From Channallabes apus (taxonomy: Eukaryota; Chordata; Actinopteri; Siluriformes; Clariidae), in assembly GCA_030522415.1 (NCBI GenBank), contig CM060108.1, positions 38,152,256 to 38,216,255 of the forward strand: a stretch of 64,000 nucleotides of DNA. Direction: 5' to 3'. Shown here piece after piece: positions 50,222 to 60,539 of this stretch. Within the stretch, counting starts at the first letter, position 1, and the number at the start of each line of letters is the position of its first letter. Position numbers and translations under genes: made by a program. The notes beneath the pieces are model-generated. The model worked only from the letters and a program-made list of their open reading frames with translations. It was not told where the DNA came from and ran no database searches.

Positions 50222-53200
50222 GGAAATTCCACTCACTTTCGAAGTATATATATTATATTCAAGTCAGTAATTAATATCAGTCATGAATTGAAATATGTCC
50301 TTCATTACTATCATCTTCACCCATAATTTTGCCTTTTCAGGAAGAAACCCCCCCAAAAAGGCAAAAATACTACTTATTCTCTCATTCTCTTTATTGTCCA
50401 TCTGTTCAGCTACAGTTATTGCTCTACATTAGCACTCTACCTTCTTACATAAACTGTGAGGGTTAAACCCCAGACTCAAAACCACTCCAAAAATCTAATT
50501 TGTTTAAAACATATGCATCTGGCTTGAAGGCATTATATCAGTCATTCTGTCATATCATGTGGAGACAACCAATGACAGAAGCACCTTAACATCATTAGCA
50601 TCAGAGAACAGAGCAAACTATATTCCGCAGCTCCTTATGTCTCCTCTAATTCTCACCTCACACACATTTCGCTCTACTGAAGAATGTGCGTGGGATTATG
50701 ATATGTGGTTATGATAAATTGGAAGCATAAAATGCAAATACACCCACCAACACAGCCCTGCTAATGCAACACCAAGCACCTCGGCTTCCGACATTCAGAT
50801 ATGAGGCCATATTTCCGATGCTCTGCCGAGTATGTGCATTTTCTTTCTCTCTTACAGTCACTTATGAATATAAAGACACACACAGTTTCTTGTCAATGTT
50901 TATGTTCTGTCTTCACACTTAACTTCTAAATGTAATTTGGTGTGTGTTATGTGATTTGGTTTAGTGATATAACAACATGTGTATATAATATACATGTATG
51001 TGTCAAGTATAGTATACTGTGTATGTGACAAATAAAATTTGAATTAAGAATTTATAAATTTTCGAAAATAAGGATTTTTTCTTTTAAAATTATTTGCAAG
51101 AAATAAACACAACAGTGCTAAAGTGTTTCTTTAACAGTAAATAATTTAGTGAATGGGTAGTGTGACATGGCCTGATGGAAAGTAGATTTACTCTTACAGT
51201 ACCAACCCAAATCTGACTGTTTTCCAAGACATCATAATTTTTCTTCATAGCTCAATTTAATACTTGGGGACATCCATAAAACACAGTTTCTGTTACATTT
51301 AGGCATTTGGCAGATGCTTTTATATATTCTAATTGTTTGGAGCCCTCCTACATAAACACAACCAAAAAAAGAGGTATATAAAACTTATAAAATAATTTCC
51401 GCACCTTTCTCATTCTCAGGCACCAGGGTCTCTATGGGAGGTTCCAGTTCTCCAGCCTCCAAAAGCAGACTCTTGGCCTGGGAAAGGAACCTCCTCAAAC
51501 CCTGAAGAAGCTCCACGGCAGAGCTCCAACTTGTCATCTTCATTTCTTCCTTGTGCTTTAGTAGGAAATCCTGGATTAGTGATCCAAAGGCAGAGCGCCT
51601 GTCTCGGGACAGCTCGTCAACCAGCCGGGCTACACGCCGCTCAGGAGCAAACACACAGACAAATGCAGCACTCATACGACGTAGGGTGGAGGCTGGATTG
51701 GCGATAGGGAAACGAGTGCCGCGTGCGAGGGGAGGCCACTGCAGGGCTGAGTCCGGCTGTGAGTCTTCCTCTTCCAGGCTACTGAAGGAACTGTTGCTGT
51801 CCAGTTCAGCGAGAGAAGGAGCATGACGTCGCTCTAATGCTAAGCAGAGCCCCTCATCTTGTGGTAGGTCTGCCTTTTCTGGCTGTGGTGCTGATGTCTG
51901 AAACGGCACACATTAAATCAGCAATATAATCTAATCTAAACATGGTTTATAATCTTTTACAGTTATGACTATGAAGAGTCAGTCAGGTCATTTTTATTAT
52001 GTAAATGAAAGTGACTAAACTACTGTAAGTATCTTTAAAGTCAGGGACATTCATCATCAGGATAATGTACATAACCAAATCACACAATCATCAATTCTGG
52101 GACGTCTCAAGAGGATGTGAGTGTATAGAATCAGTAAAATCAGATAATCAGAGCTCTGATATCATTATAATATTCTGATATCAGTATGATAATAAATGCT
52201 CATAACACAAGTTTAGTCCTCATCATTAGTCCTTGGTGTCCTTCAAGTAAACATCTAAATTGACTAAAAATAGACAATGTATTACTGACAAATACACATA
52301 CTGTAGGCTGTTGGTCTTAAATTGTTTGTTGTTTTCTGGGTTGTAAAAACAACAACAAAAGTATGTATCCTGAGAATTTGATCCTGTTTTATAATGTTGA
52401 AATACATAATCATTTTCTGTAGGAGGAGGTGAAACAAGCATAGGTCATGTTTACAGACCCATAACCACCCCCGCCACTGCAAAAAACACTCACATATGCA
52501 TTTACACATACACACTCACTGGAGGCACCTCTCCCAGCATCTGCTCATCCTCTTCTTCTGAGGTAGGAGCCAAAGCAGCAGTTCTTCTAAGCATGCACAG
52601 GCCCCCTGGCCTCCGAGCCGTCCTCTCGTTGCTCCTCAACACATCCGTGTCACCCTGGCTCCACTCGGAGTCTCCAGGAGTCAGACTGAATGATGATTCT
52701 GTAGAGACACGAACTCGCAGACTGCGTTTTAATCTGTGACGTTTGTGTGAAGCTCCTCGACTTGGTTGGGAAGGCTGCAGAAAAAGGGGGTTGATGAAAC
52801 ATGGTGATCGCAGCCTGGGTGGCCAGTTCACAGAGACAGCGGGAGGGCCATTAGGGGGGCCAGGGGGGGACTGAGAACTCCAGAATTCTGCGCGGAGGAA
52901 AAATAGCAGATTGTTGAGAACGAAACTTCTCAATAAATTAACTGTTTAATTTGTGACAATCAACACAACACATTCTATTCTATTCTCTTCAAGTGTGCAT
53001 TTTTGTATCATTTATAGGGATGTAACGGTATTGTAAAAACCGTTGTACCAAAATATCAATTTATTTTGATAATACCGTGGTCGCATGACGGTAAAATGAT
53101 AGGTCTTCTGAGAAAAGTTTGCTCAGGCGAATGGAGTGAATGGGAGGTAGCGGGAACTACAATTCCCATCAGCCCAGGCGTGACCATCATCCTTTGCGGT

Positions 53201-53947
53201 CTATTGTCGCTACAGATCCAGTAATGCGCACATCCGATTTAAAACCCGCTTACTCTATAATGATTAATTACTCTTCCTATCTCTTTTCCTTGGCCGCTAA
53301 TAGCAGCACCTGCCATTTCCGCATTACTGGATCTGTAGTGACAACAGACCGCAAAGGATGATGGCCACTTCTGGCACTTTTTTTTTTTTTGAGTCTCTTC
53401 ATTAGTTTAGTTTTTCCTGTAAATAATTCAATAAAAACCGTACCGTGCCATTCATACCGAGGTATTACCGTACCGTGAAGTTTTGATACCGTTACATCCC
53501 TAATGATTTATATATTATACTGTTTTATTAACTTTTTTTCCTTTTATTTTCTATTAAAATTTTATTCAGTTGTGTTTAATTTCAGGATATAATCATTTCA
53601 TATATCTTCTTTGCTGCTCAATTCTTCATATACATTTCATGTTTTCAATAATCATACAAGTCTAATTTAGGTGGCCATATAAAATTTTTATCTGTTTTAT
53701 TTTTTTATTTAATGTAATTATGATTCTATACAACCATAGTTTCCTCTGTTCTGGTTTCTATACTGTATTGTACTCTGTCTATTTCTATTTCTGCTCTATT
53801 TTATTATAAATTTATTTATTAACTTCGATTCTATTCTATTTTTTATCATCAGCTATTTTTATCTATTCTTTTCATGTCTGTTCTATTCTATTTTTATTCT
53901 TTCCTGTTCAATTCTATTCCAGTTTTCTCTCTCTCTCTCTCTTTCTA

Positions 53948-54003
<56 letters not shown>

Positions 54004-55906
54004 CAGTCTTACCCAAGCCAAGGTGTGAGATACTCTCTAGCTGTGTATGGTTGGTGGCCTGTGTGATAGCTTCAGGAAGCTCAAGTGGGAAAGGCAACAC
54101 ATCCCTCCAGAACAGAAACACACAGACACACCGACACACAATGATTTTCTTTCACAATCCAGTGCAATAACTGTGCAATTATTTTATAGCCTTCTGCAAA
54201 ACATAAATCTACTGACTACTATACTGTCTTACTATAGTACTATATACTGTACTGTCTTACTATAGTGCTTGTCTAACCCCTTTTCAGTCAAAATAGTAAA
54301 ACATCTGTAAAACATCATATTCGTTTTAAAGAATATGGTATCTATAGAAATTAGTTTGAAAACCCGAAACCAGTCTCACAAAAAGAAATCTGTTTATATG
54401 TTTGTATTTCTGTATGTCTGTCCAGTCAGATTGTCACAGCATCATGCAAAACTGGCTGAACAGAATTTAATGAAAATGTTTTCAGCCCTTTGTTATTTGC
54501 CTGAAGATGAACCCGAGACAAAACGTTGAGCAGAAGGAAAGTTATGTGCCGTTTTTTGTGCCAGATTACATCACAGCATTTAATGCATTTTTTGGACAAT
54601 TATAGTGCTTTTTCCTTCAAGGTGGGTATGGCTATATGCAACACTCAATAGAGCCAATCAATGCAATAGTTAGCACATAGATAGCATGACCCATCATGGC
54701 TTGCTCAAAAAAAAAAAAAAAAAAAAAAAACAACAAACAACAACCTTGCACCATAAATTCAATTTTGTGTAGAAGGAAAATTATGAGCAGTTACAGTATG
54801 TGCCAAATGATGATGAGCTTATTTTAGCTTTAACCTTTTAACTATTTCTATAAACTCTTTCACTGTCAACAATGGGTACTTGTACTAATATTTTTCTATT
54901 GAAATGATAATTGTGTGTGCGTGTGTGTGTGTGGTACCTGCTAATGCAGTAAAAGGCCACCAATCTGCACAAATCAGGAAAACTTAGGGCTGAGCTCTCC
55001 AGAGAAAATGCTGCAGAGAAATGGCGACAGTGTTTCCCAAAACGAAATTAGTAAATATATAATTAGAATAATTAGAATCATACATCAGCACAACAGACAG
55101 CATAAAGTGCTTAAACCGTGGTCATCATATTAACAATTTATAAAATTAGATTTTTAAACAATTTGGAGTACTGTATAAATCACTAAATCAGTTATTAATC
55201 ATGCTTACATTAATCAGATCTAAGAACATTTGATTCCTATGACACACCGGCAGCTTTTAAACTCTTCACATCGCAAATAGATAAAACAGATAAGAAATTG
55301 CTATGACCATCATCCCTGGTCAGAAATTACTCATCATTCTCTCCAAAGCTGCGGGCATTACAGGCTCAGTGTGACTAATATACTGTAGCCTATAAGTCTA
55401 TGTTTAAAGTGCGCAAAAATGATCCAGGATGAATCACTCTAAATGTATTAAAGAAACTCATCTGTATACATATTATCTATGATGAATTAATACTTTTAAT
55501 AACAGTATCAGGAAATATATTTAGCAACAACAAAATAGTTTGATAAAGGACAAATTAGTCTGAGATCGTTGTCAAGGCAAGAACAACAATTTGGAATAAG
55601 CTTGTCAGGCTAGAGATGTTTTTTGGCTGTGGTCAGTGTTGAACAATAAATGGAAAGACCCCAGTTCCACATGTTACCCATCTAAAATTAAAACATTTTA
55701 TATGTCAAACGGTTATGTGGTACAAACAAATACTTGAGTGCGCTCTGCCTATTCCCATGAATATGTGTGCTTGTGTGTACTTCGTTGCTATACTCACTGG
55801 AGTCTTCCTCTCGGATGGGATATTGTGCAACACACACATTGCTCTCCTGAATCCTCACACACAGCACCTTTCTCTGAGTGACTGCACACTTACACACCAG
55901 AAAAGT
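43067..55906 (-). CDS. rin1: Ras and Rab interactor 1 (5' end outside the part found)
   Basis: Nine minus-strand exons join in phase: 55906-55798, 55010-54938, 54104-54013, 52887-52520, 51897-51405, 49272-48967, 48680-48549, 45105-44939 and 43375-43067 (TAA), 682 residues. RIN1 is a cytosolic Ras effector: it activates Rab5 through its VPS9 domain and stimulates ABL kinases. Order seen: SH2 domain (TFLVCKCAVTQRKVLCVRI, then LSFPDLCRLVAFYCISRD, then LESISHLGLEFWSS), a proline-rich linker (SPPGPPNGPP), FINPLFLQP and LKRSLRVRVSTESS, the RIN-homology block (MSAAFVCVFAPERRVARLVDEL), VPS9 (LEKALFLCVLKPLKVQL, SEDFLPALSYVVVQCN, LLETEYMMELLE, GGYYLTSIYASL), and a Ras-association domain in the last exon. 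RIN1 rather than RIN2/3 is chosen from the linker phrases and from the nearby b4gat1. Odd: the SH2 FLVR arginine is Cys. The N-terminal exon (about 80-90 residues in human) was not found up to 64000; the intron is probably long. Confidence 0.92.
45917..46980 (+). mobile_element. Non-autonomous hAT with BED-like remnant, 8-bp duplication
   Basis: Ends caggggtgtcaaaca (45917) and tttgacacccctg (46980) with gtctaaag on each side (45909-45916, 46981-46988). The plus strand at about 46236-46514 encodes the N-terminal piece of a GTF2IRD2/ZBED-like hAT transposase (MSKKRKIDLEGRMFQEKW, KEYNIKRHYDIH). Zinc-binding cysteines are lost (SLIR where CLIC is usual). The catalytic domain is deleted. It lies in the rin1 intron between exons 45105-44939 and 48680-48549. 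Confidence 0.88.
47390..47610 (+). pseudogene. Possible Gag/SCAN-like retrotransposon fossil
   Basis: A frame at 47433-47610 reads VDCIDLVVLKKFFVWLPLGT, then AEWFQCH and MEAMELVKNQWAVYWEADR. This spacing (leucine-rich helix, PxGTAEW, then a helix of ELVxxxxA) resembles the capsid-derived SCAN fold found in Ty3-like (Gmr1-type) elements. No other parts of an element were identified. It is in a rin1 intron, opposite strand. A (CT)n run follows at 47650. Confidence 0.45.
49699..50011. mobile_element. Tc1/mariner-type MITE with TA duplication
   Basis: Ends cagtggaacctcggattac (49699) and gtaat...aaggttccactg (50011), with TA outside each (49697-49698, 50012-50013). Body includes cgttccggaagcgggctcg and cgtcttgcggaacactcg. 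313 bp, non-coding. The copy at 215-422 shares its right half. In a rin1 intron. Confidence 0.85.
50160..50220. repeat. (TA)n(GA)n microsatellite
   Basis: About 40 bp of TA followed by about 20 bp of GA; rin1 intron. Confidence 0.95.
51300..51335 (+). repeat. Tiny SINE fragment (gcatttggcagatgctttt)
   Basis: The phrase taggcatttggcagatgctt is shared with the SINE half at 56066; only about 35 bp remain, 70 bp beyond the 3' end of a rin1 exon. Confidence 0.5.
53015..53502. mobile_element. hAT-type foldback MITE
   Basis: Ends tagggatgtaacggtat and ataccgttacatcccta. Flanks atcattta (53007-53014) and atgattta (53503-53510) match at 7 of 8 bases. Inside, 53184-53228 and 53320-53364 are 45-bp inverted arms with two mismatches. 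In the rin1 intron between exons 54104-54013 and 52887-52520. Confidence 0.83.
53950..54001. repeat. (TG)n microsatellite
   Basis: 52 bp of TG, starting 12 bases outside the donor of rin1 exon 54104-54013, so on the transcribed strand a long CA tract sits immediately inside the intron. Confidence 0.95.
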
Positions 55907-56065
55907 CTAAAGAAAGGCAGAAAATATGAAAATGTATGGCATCTCGCAGACTCATAGGCTCATTTACATAAACCTGATAAATTGGGTTTCTAGCTATTTC
56001 ATTTGAAAGTACAACTTGTAATGTTTTCTTGAATGTTCCTTACCTTCTATTAAGCATTTAATATT

Positions 56066-56160
56066 TACAGCATTTGGCAGACACCTTATCCTGAGCGACT
56101 TACATTTTGTCTCATAATACAACTGAGAAGTTGAGAGTTAAGGCACTTGCTCAAGGTTTA
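56066..56160 (-). repeat. Left half of a split SINE
   Basis: acagcatttggcagac, ctgagcgacttacatttt and cttgctcaagg follow a widespread fish tRNA-derived SINE. The sequence breaks after caagg and its continuation is found at 57828. Confidence 0.6.
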
Positions 56161-57827
56161 CATATAATAAAGACGACGAAGGAAGGTCGTATTGTTCACC
56201 AATAAATGTAGACATTTTAATGTGGACACAATGCCAACGCATCCTTCACCATTAATATGTAATGTTTAGCTCTTGGTCAGAGTTGTATCGAATCTTTAAC
56301 GATTTGGGTTAATTTGATTAACTGAATCAAAATTTACTGATTATGAGCAAGGTAACAAGATCTGGGCAAATGTTTAGGCTTTAAAATACATGACCAAGAC
56401 AACAGTTCTTTATAAAGAAACGAGAATTTATTTGACTAATCTACATGAAACTACGCTACTTAAACACACGCGCACACACACACACATACACATACACAAA
56501 CACACATACAAACACAGTTTGGAAAGCGAAAAATGAATGAACTTATTTTAGTACTGTTTACTAGATCAGCGAAAGTCATAAGAGCAGAGTCTTGGGTTTA
56601 ATCTTACAGTTCAGTTATGAAACGAGCTCCAACTTCAGCAAGGTATGCAGCTTTGTTTGTTTAATTGCGTTATGTTTCGTTCTCATCCGTGGGTTCGCCT
56701 CCAGTGAAGGGAATCACGGCGTTGCTGATTGGTTGGTGCGCTGTTGTAGAGATGACGTCTGTCGGGAAAGCCCTTGGCGTTGGTTGCCTGGTTACTGATG
56801 GCTGCGCTCTGGAACTTCTCCTGAGGTTTCCTTCATTGCGGGACCTTGGAGTTCTGGCACGAAGTCTCGTTGAGAGTTCTTGAAGAGCGTATGATGCCAG
56901 CAGAGGCAGCGAGGCGCCGCAAGGGCGGAAGCCCGAGCTGCTTGGAAGATTTTGTAGGTTCCAGTCGTGATGTTTTTCTTTCTCTTTGAACTCTTACTAC
57001 TTAGGATTTTTGTCCCTTCGGGGTCAGTCCGTCCCACGGGTGATTGGTCCAATCGGATATGGTTGCGGGGCTTAGCCACGCCTCACATGGTTCCTCCTTT
57101 TGTGCATAAATTAGCCTGGTGTTTCGGCTGTCACGTGTAACCCATCCGGTTGGAGTTTTTAACACCTTTTATAAAGTAATTTTGCATGAGCTCGGTTCAT
57201 GCTACCAATTTCCAGTGTTCACCAACCTATTCTTTGAATAACGCCAACTTTATATTGACATCAAACATTACATATTTTACCCACTCATTCCTTTATCTAA
57301 TAAAAGGGGTTTGTAAATGTTGATTACACCTTTAAAGTTATGAAGAACAATCAAACATACACACAGGAATAAAACATACTAAATATGAGTAAATATATGT
57401 ATATGCGTTTTGCGCTACTGGCACACTTTAAAAATGTTTAGAATAGTGTCCATGCCGTAACCTTTGTTCACTGAAAGGCATGTCATCTGGAGGTCAAGAG
57501 AGTGTCCAGGTGTGATGGGTTCTCCCCCCAGCTTGGGGTGAAGCTGTAAAACTGTCTGCTTTGTTTCCCGGATGGCCAATTTACACCCTTAGTTTTAGGG
57601 TATACTTCAAAGCCTCTGGTCTTGTGAAGTTTCTTGCAGCTTCGTCTCACAGATCTGCTTTATGATCGCGAATCAGATAAGTTTGCAGCCTCGTTTTGCA
57701 GATGCCCCTTCATGATCACAGATCAGATAAGATTATCGGGAATGCCGACATGCATGCTGGGAGAAGGTATCTGGACTGTGGTCAGTTGACTGCTGTCTCT
57801 CTCTGTGGGAGCCCTGTTATTCGCTAC
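56161..57827. other. Unidentified 1.67 kb insertion splitting the SINE
   Basis: Not recognised. The left part is AT-rich with a (CA)n run (56465-56515). The middle (about 56690-57130) is GC-rich with a CCAAT-type box (gattggtccaatcgg, 57040) and tgcataaatta (57102), which looks promoter-like and could be an LTR. No paired ends, TSD or rin1 N-terminal exon could be made out on either strand. Confidence 0.35.
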
Positions 57828-57910
57828 AGCCCCAACAGAGGCAACTTGGTGGTGGGGTTTGAACTTATGACGTTCGAGACCATGGGCCGGTGCCTTAACA
57901 AATGAGTTCT
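57828..57910 (-). repeat. Right half of the split SINE
   Basis: gccccaacagaggcaacttg, gtggggtttgaacttatgac and ggtgccttaac continue the element broken at 56160. The reversed B box (ggtttgaac) shows that the tRNA-like head reads on the minus strand. Confidence 0.6.
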
Positions 57911-57971
57911 CCCTGCTGAGGTATTTAATGATACCTTAGATGAGGGGCTCACAAATGTTTTGGAACAAGAG

Positions 57972-58216
57972 ACCAGTGGCTTAGTGGTTAGCACTGTTGC
58001 CTTGCAGCTCCAGAATCTGGGTTCAATTTCCACCTTGGGGTCTGTGGACACAATCCAAAGACATGCAGAGTAGGCTATTCGGGCCACCAAATAGTGTGTG
58101 AATAGGGCGCCATAGTGTGTGAATGAATGCATAAGTGTGTGTATGTGTGCGCCCTGTGGTGGATTGGCACCCTGTCCAGAGTTTACCCTGCCTTGTGCCG
58201 TTAGGCTCCAGGGCCG
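57972..58216 (+). mobile_element. DANA-like SINE, 3'-truncated
   Basis: tRNA-like head with A box tggcttagtggttagcac and B-box-like gggttcaattt, body phrases atccaaagacatgcagag and ggattggcaccctgtccag, ending in gttaggctcca without the (GAAT)n tail. No clear TSD. Confidence 0.78.
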
Positions 58217-58399
58217 TCTCTGTATAGGATATGAACTTTGAGCTAGGTTCATCTGGGTAAATTCAGGAAGGTAAACAAACACCAAAATGCATGATGCAGT
58301 TTTACTCTGTTAATTTTTTTTATTTTTAATTGTTACTTCTCTCTTTCTACTACCTATTTTTTCTGACTAAATATTTTGCACTGTAATCTTAGCTATTAT

Positions 58400-59500
58400 T
58401 AGGGGTGGGTGATATACCGGTAGACACGATTAACCGGTAGAAATTTGTCAACCGATGGAGATTTTGGACTATCTTCTTAATCCCGATTGAGATCACGTGA
58501 CGTTGCGCGTTACGTAATCACGCAATACACATTCACTTCTATGGGAAGCCAAACACATCTAAAGTGGGACAAAACGGTGGCACCCGATTGAGCCGGTGAG
58601 GACAGACCAAATAGTGGACAGCGCAGTGCAACTATCTGGATAGCGCAGAGATGATCTGGTTTATTTGCGCAGCCCGTTGGATCGTGCAGCGCGGACAAAC
58701 TTGAGCAGCGCTGCTCGAATCACAAACCTGCGCAACGCTGATAGAAATAGACCGCGCCGACCATCCAAATACATTTTACCCCGCTGGGATCCGCACGTAC
58801 AAACCAGGCAAGGCGGAAACAATATTAAACAGTCCTGACATTTTAAATAAATTGTTTTTAAATAAAAAACAGTGGGTCGCGCAGGTTTGTGATTTGAGCA
58901 GCGCTGATCAAGTTGGTCCGCACTGTGCGATCCACCGGGCTGCGCGAATAAACTAGATCATCACTGCGCTATCCAGATAGTCGCGCTGCGCTGTATTTGC
59001 GCGGATATTCGGTTCAATCGGGTGCCGCGGTTTCGTCCCACTTTTGATGTGTTTGGCTTCACATACACTTCGACAATGGAAGAAGACGGTGCAGCAGCAG
59101 TGAGTTTGCTTACATGTGACGAAACCAACAACGAGGAGATTGTAAAGAAAAAAGGTGCATCGTCTGTGGTGTGGAATTGGTTTGGGTATAAGAAAAGTGA
59201 TACGAATGAGATGAACGTGATTTGCAAGGTACGCAAGTGCACTGTTTTAACAAGCGGTGGAAACACGTCAAACCTTTTCTATCATCTGAAATCCAAACAT
59301 CCAAACGAATATGGCCAAGTAAAAATATGGGGCAAACCTCAGCAATTCACAGTTTAAATAAAATTACATTATGTAAAACAAATTCTTTGTGTTTTAATTT
59401 TTTTTTGCATTTTCAGATACAAATTGTTATATTGTGATATATATCGTTATCGAGGTAGAAAATTTATTCTACCGTGATAGAAGATTTTGGTTACTGTGCT
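58400..59500 (+). mobile_element. Non-autonomous hAT with long palindrome and BED fragment
   Basis: Left end taggggtgggtgatatacc; the right end is decayed near 59500 (gatatatatcgttatcg). The middle holds a large inverted repeat, arms 58548-58736 and 58875-59057. Just after it, 59076-59357 encodes a ZBED-type N-terminus (VVWNWFGYKKSDTNE, TSGGNTSNLFYHLKSKHP) in which one zinc cysteine is changed (CKVRKC) and no catalytic domain follows. Not a host gene. Confidence 0.8.
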
Positions 59501-60430
59501 AATACTACCAGTCAAAAATCCCTTCTATTTCAATTGTCTGTCCTTATTTTTCCTTTTAAAACAATGTTAAACATATCCAAAATATGCAATAAACCTCTTT
59601 GAACAGTTGATGCTGAGCTGTGTCTGCAACTTGTGCTCTGTAAAGCCTTCATAATGGCTCTAATCTTAGGTGTTGTTAATTGGAGAATTGGAGATTGGAG
59701 AGGTCATCGAGGTTGTAAATCCAAATGAACTGCTCCTCTGCAGTAGAATTGCATAGAAGAATTGCTAATTGCTGAAGAAAGCTAATGTTGGATAGAAAGG
59801 TTAATGCTAGTTACCACAATGATAGAAAGATATCAGAACCCTCAATGCATCACAGCTTATTGTGTATGGGTCTTAGCAGGCATAGAATTTAAGGTTATTG
59901 ATCTAGTTTCCCACGCTGGTGCTTGGTTAAAACAGCTCTCGCTAATATACTGTAGCTCTAAGATACCTTACTCTACTCACACAATAAACATTACTAGCAT
60001 TAAAGTGGGACTCAAACCTCTACTCATTGTCAGATTACTGCAACTCTTTCAAACCCAGTATTTTTTTTCTGTATGAGCTATTTCCTGATCTCGGCCTTGT
60101 TTGTTCTTTGGATTTCGTCTCTCGTCTAGCATTTTAGATTTTGCTCTGTTCTTGGATTTACCTGATCGACTTCCTGCTTGCTTCACAATTAACAAGACTG
60201 CTTATTCACTTTGGATTTTTGCACGGCTGATGGATTTACGGGCTTTGACATCCTCCTTTGTCTCACAGTAGCAAAAGTAATTGTTCACCTTAGACTTTGC
60301 TTAATGGATAGATTTACTGCCGCTAACCTTTTATTCTGTTTTATGGATAACAATACTGTGGAATTGTATATGATTATTTAAAAAACTGTTTGAACTTTCA
60401 TTTGGTCACTATACTGTCTCACCCAGAAGT
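59501..60430. other. Intergenic, nothing recognised
   Basis: AT-rich, without supported exons or repeat ends. The region from about 60070 (tgatctcggccttgtttgtt) may be the 5' leader or LTR of the gag fossil that follows. Confidence 0.35.
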
Positions 60431-60539
60431 AGACCCTGGCCACCACACAGTGCCTCCCTCCATGATGCTGTTTAACCTGCACTTTGATCTTCCTTCACAA
60501 ACTCTCAAGCTTTTTTTGTTCTGAAAGAATAAGCTGGCT

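Noticed and set aside
53950..54170. Frames running through the TG repeat on both strands
   Set aside because: Microsatellite artefacts; only the 54013-54104 minus-strand part is a real rin1 exon.
56592..57079. Open frames of 68-95 codons in the GC-rich core, tested as the missing rin1 5' exon
   Set aside because: None resembles the RIN N-terminus or has a suitable phase-0 donor.
59022..59357. 111-codon BED-type frame as a possible ZBED host gene
   Set aside because: Damaged zinc motif, no downstream catalytic domain, inside a hAT relic with a palindrome.
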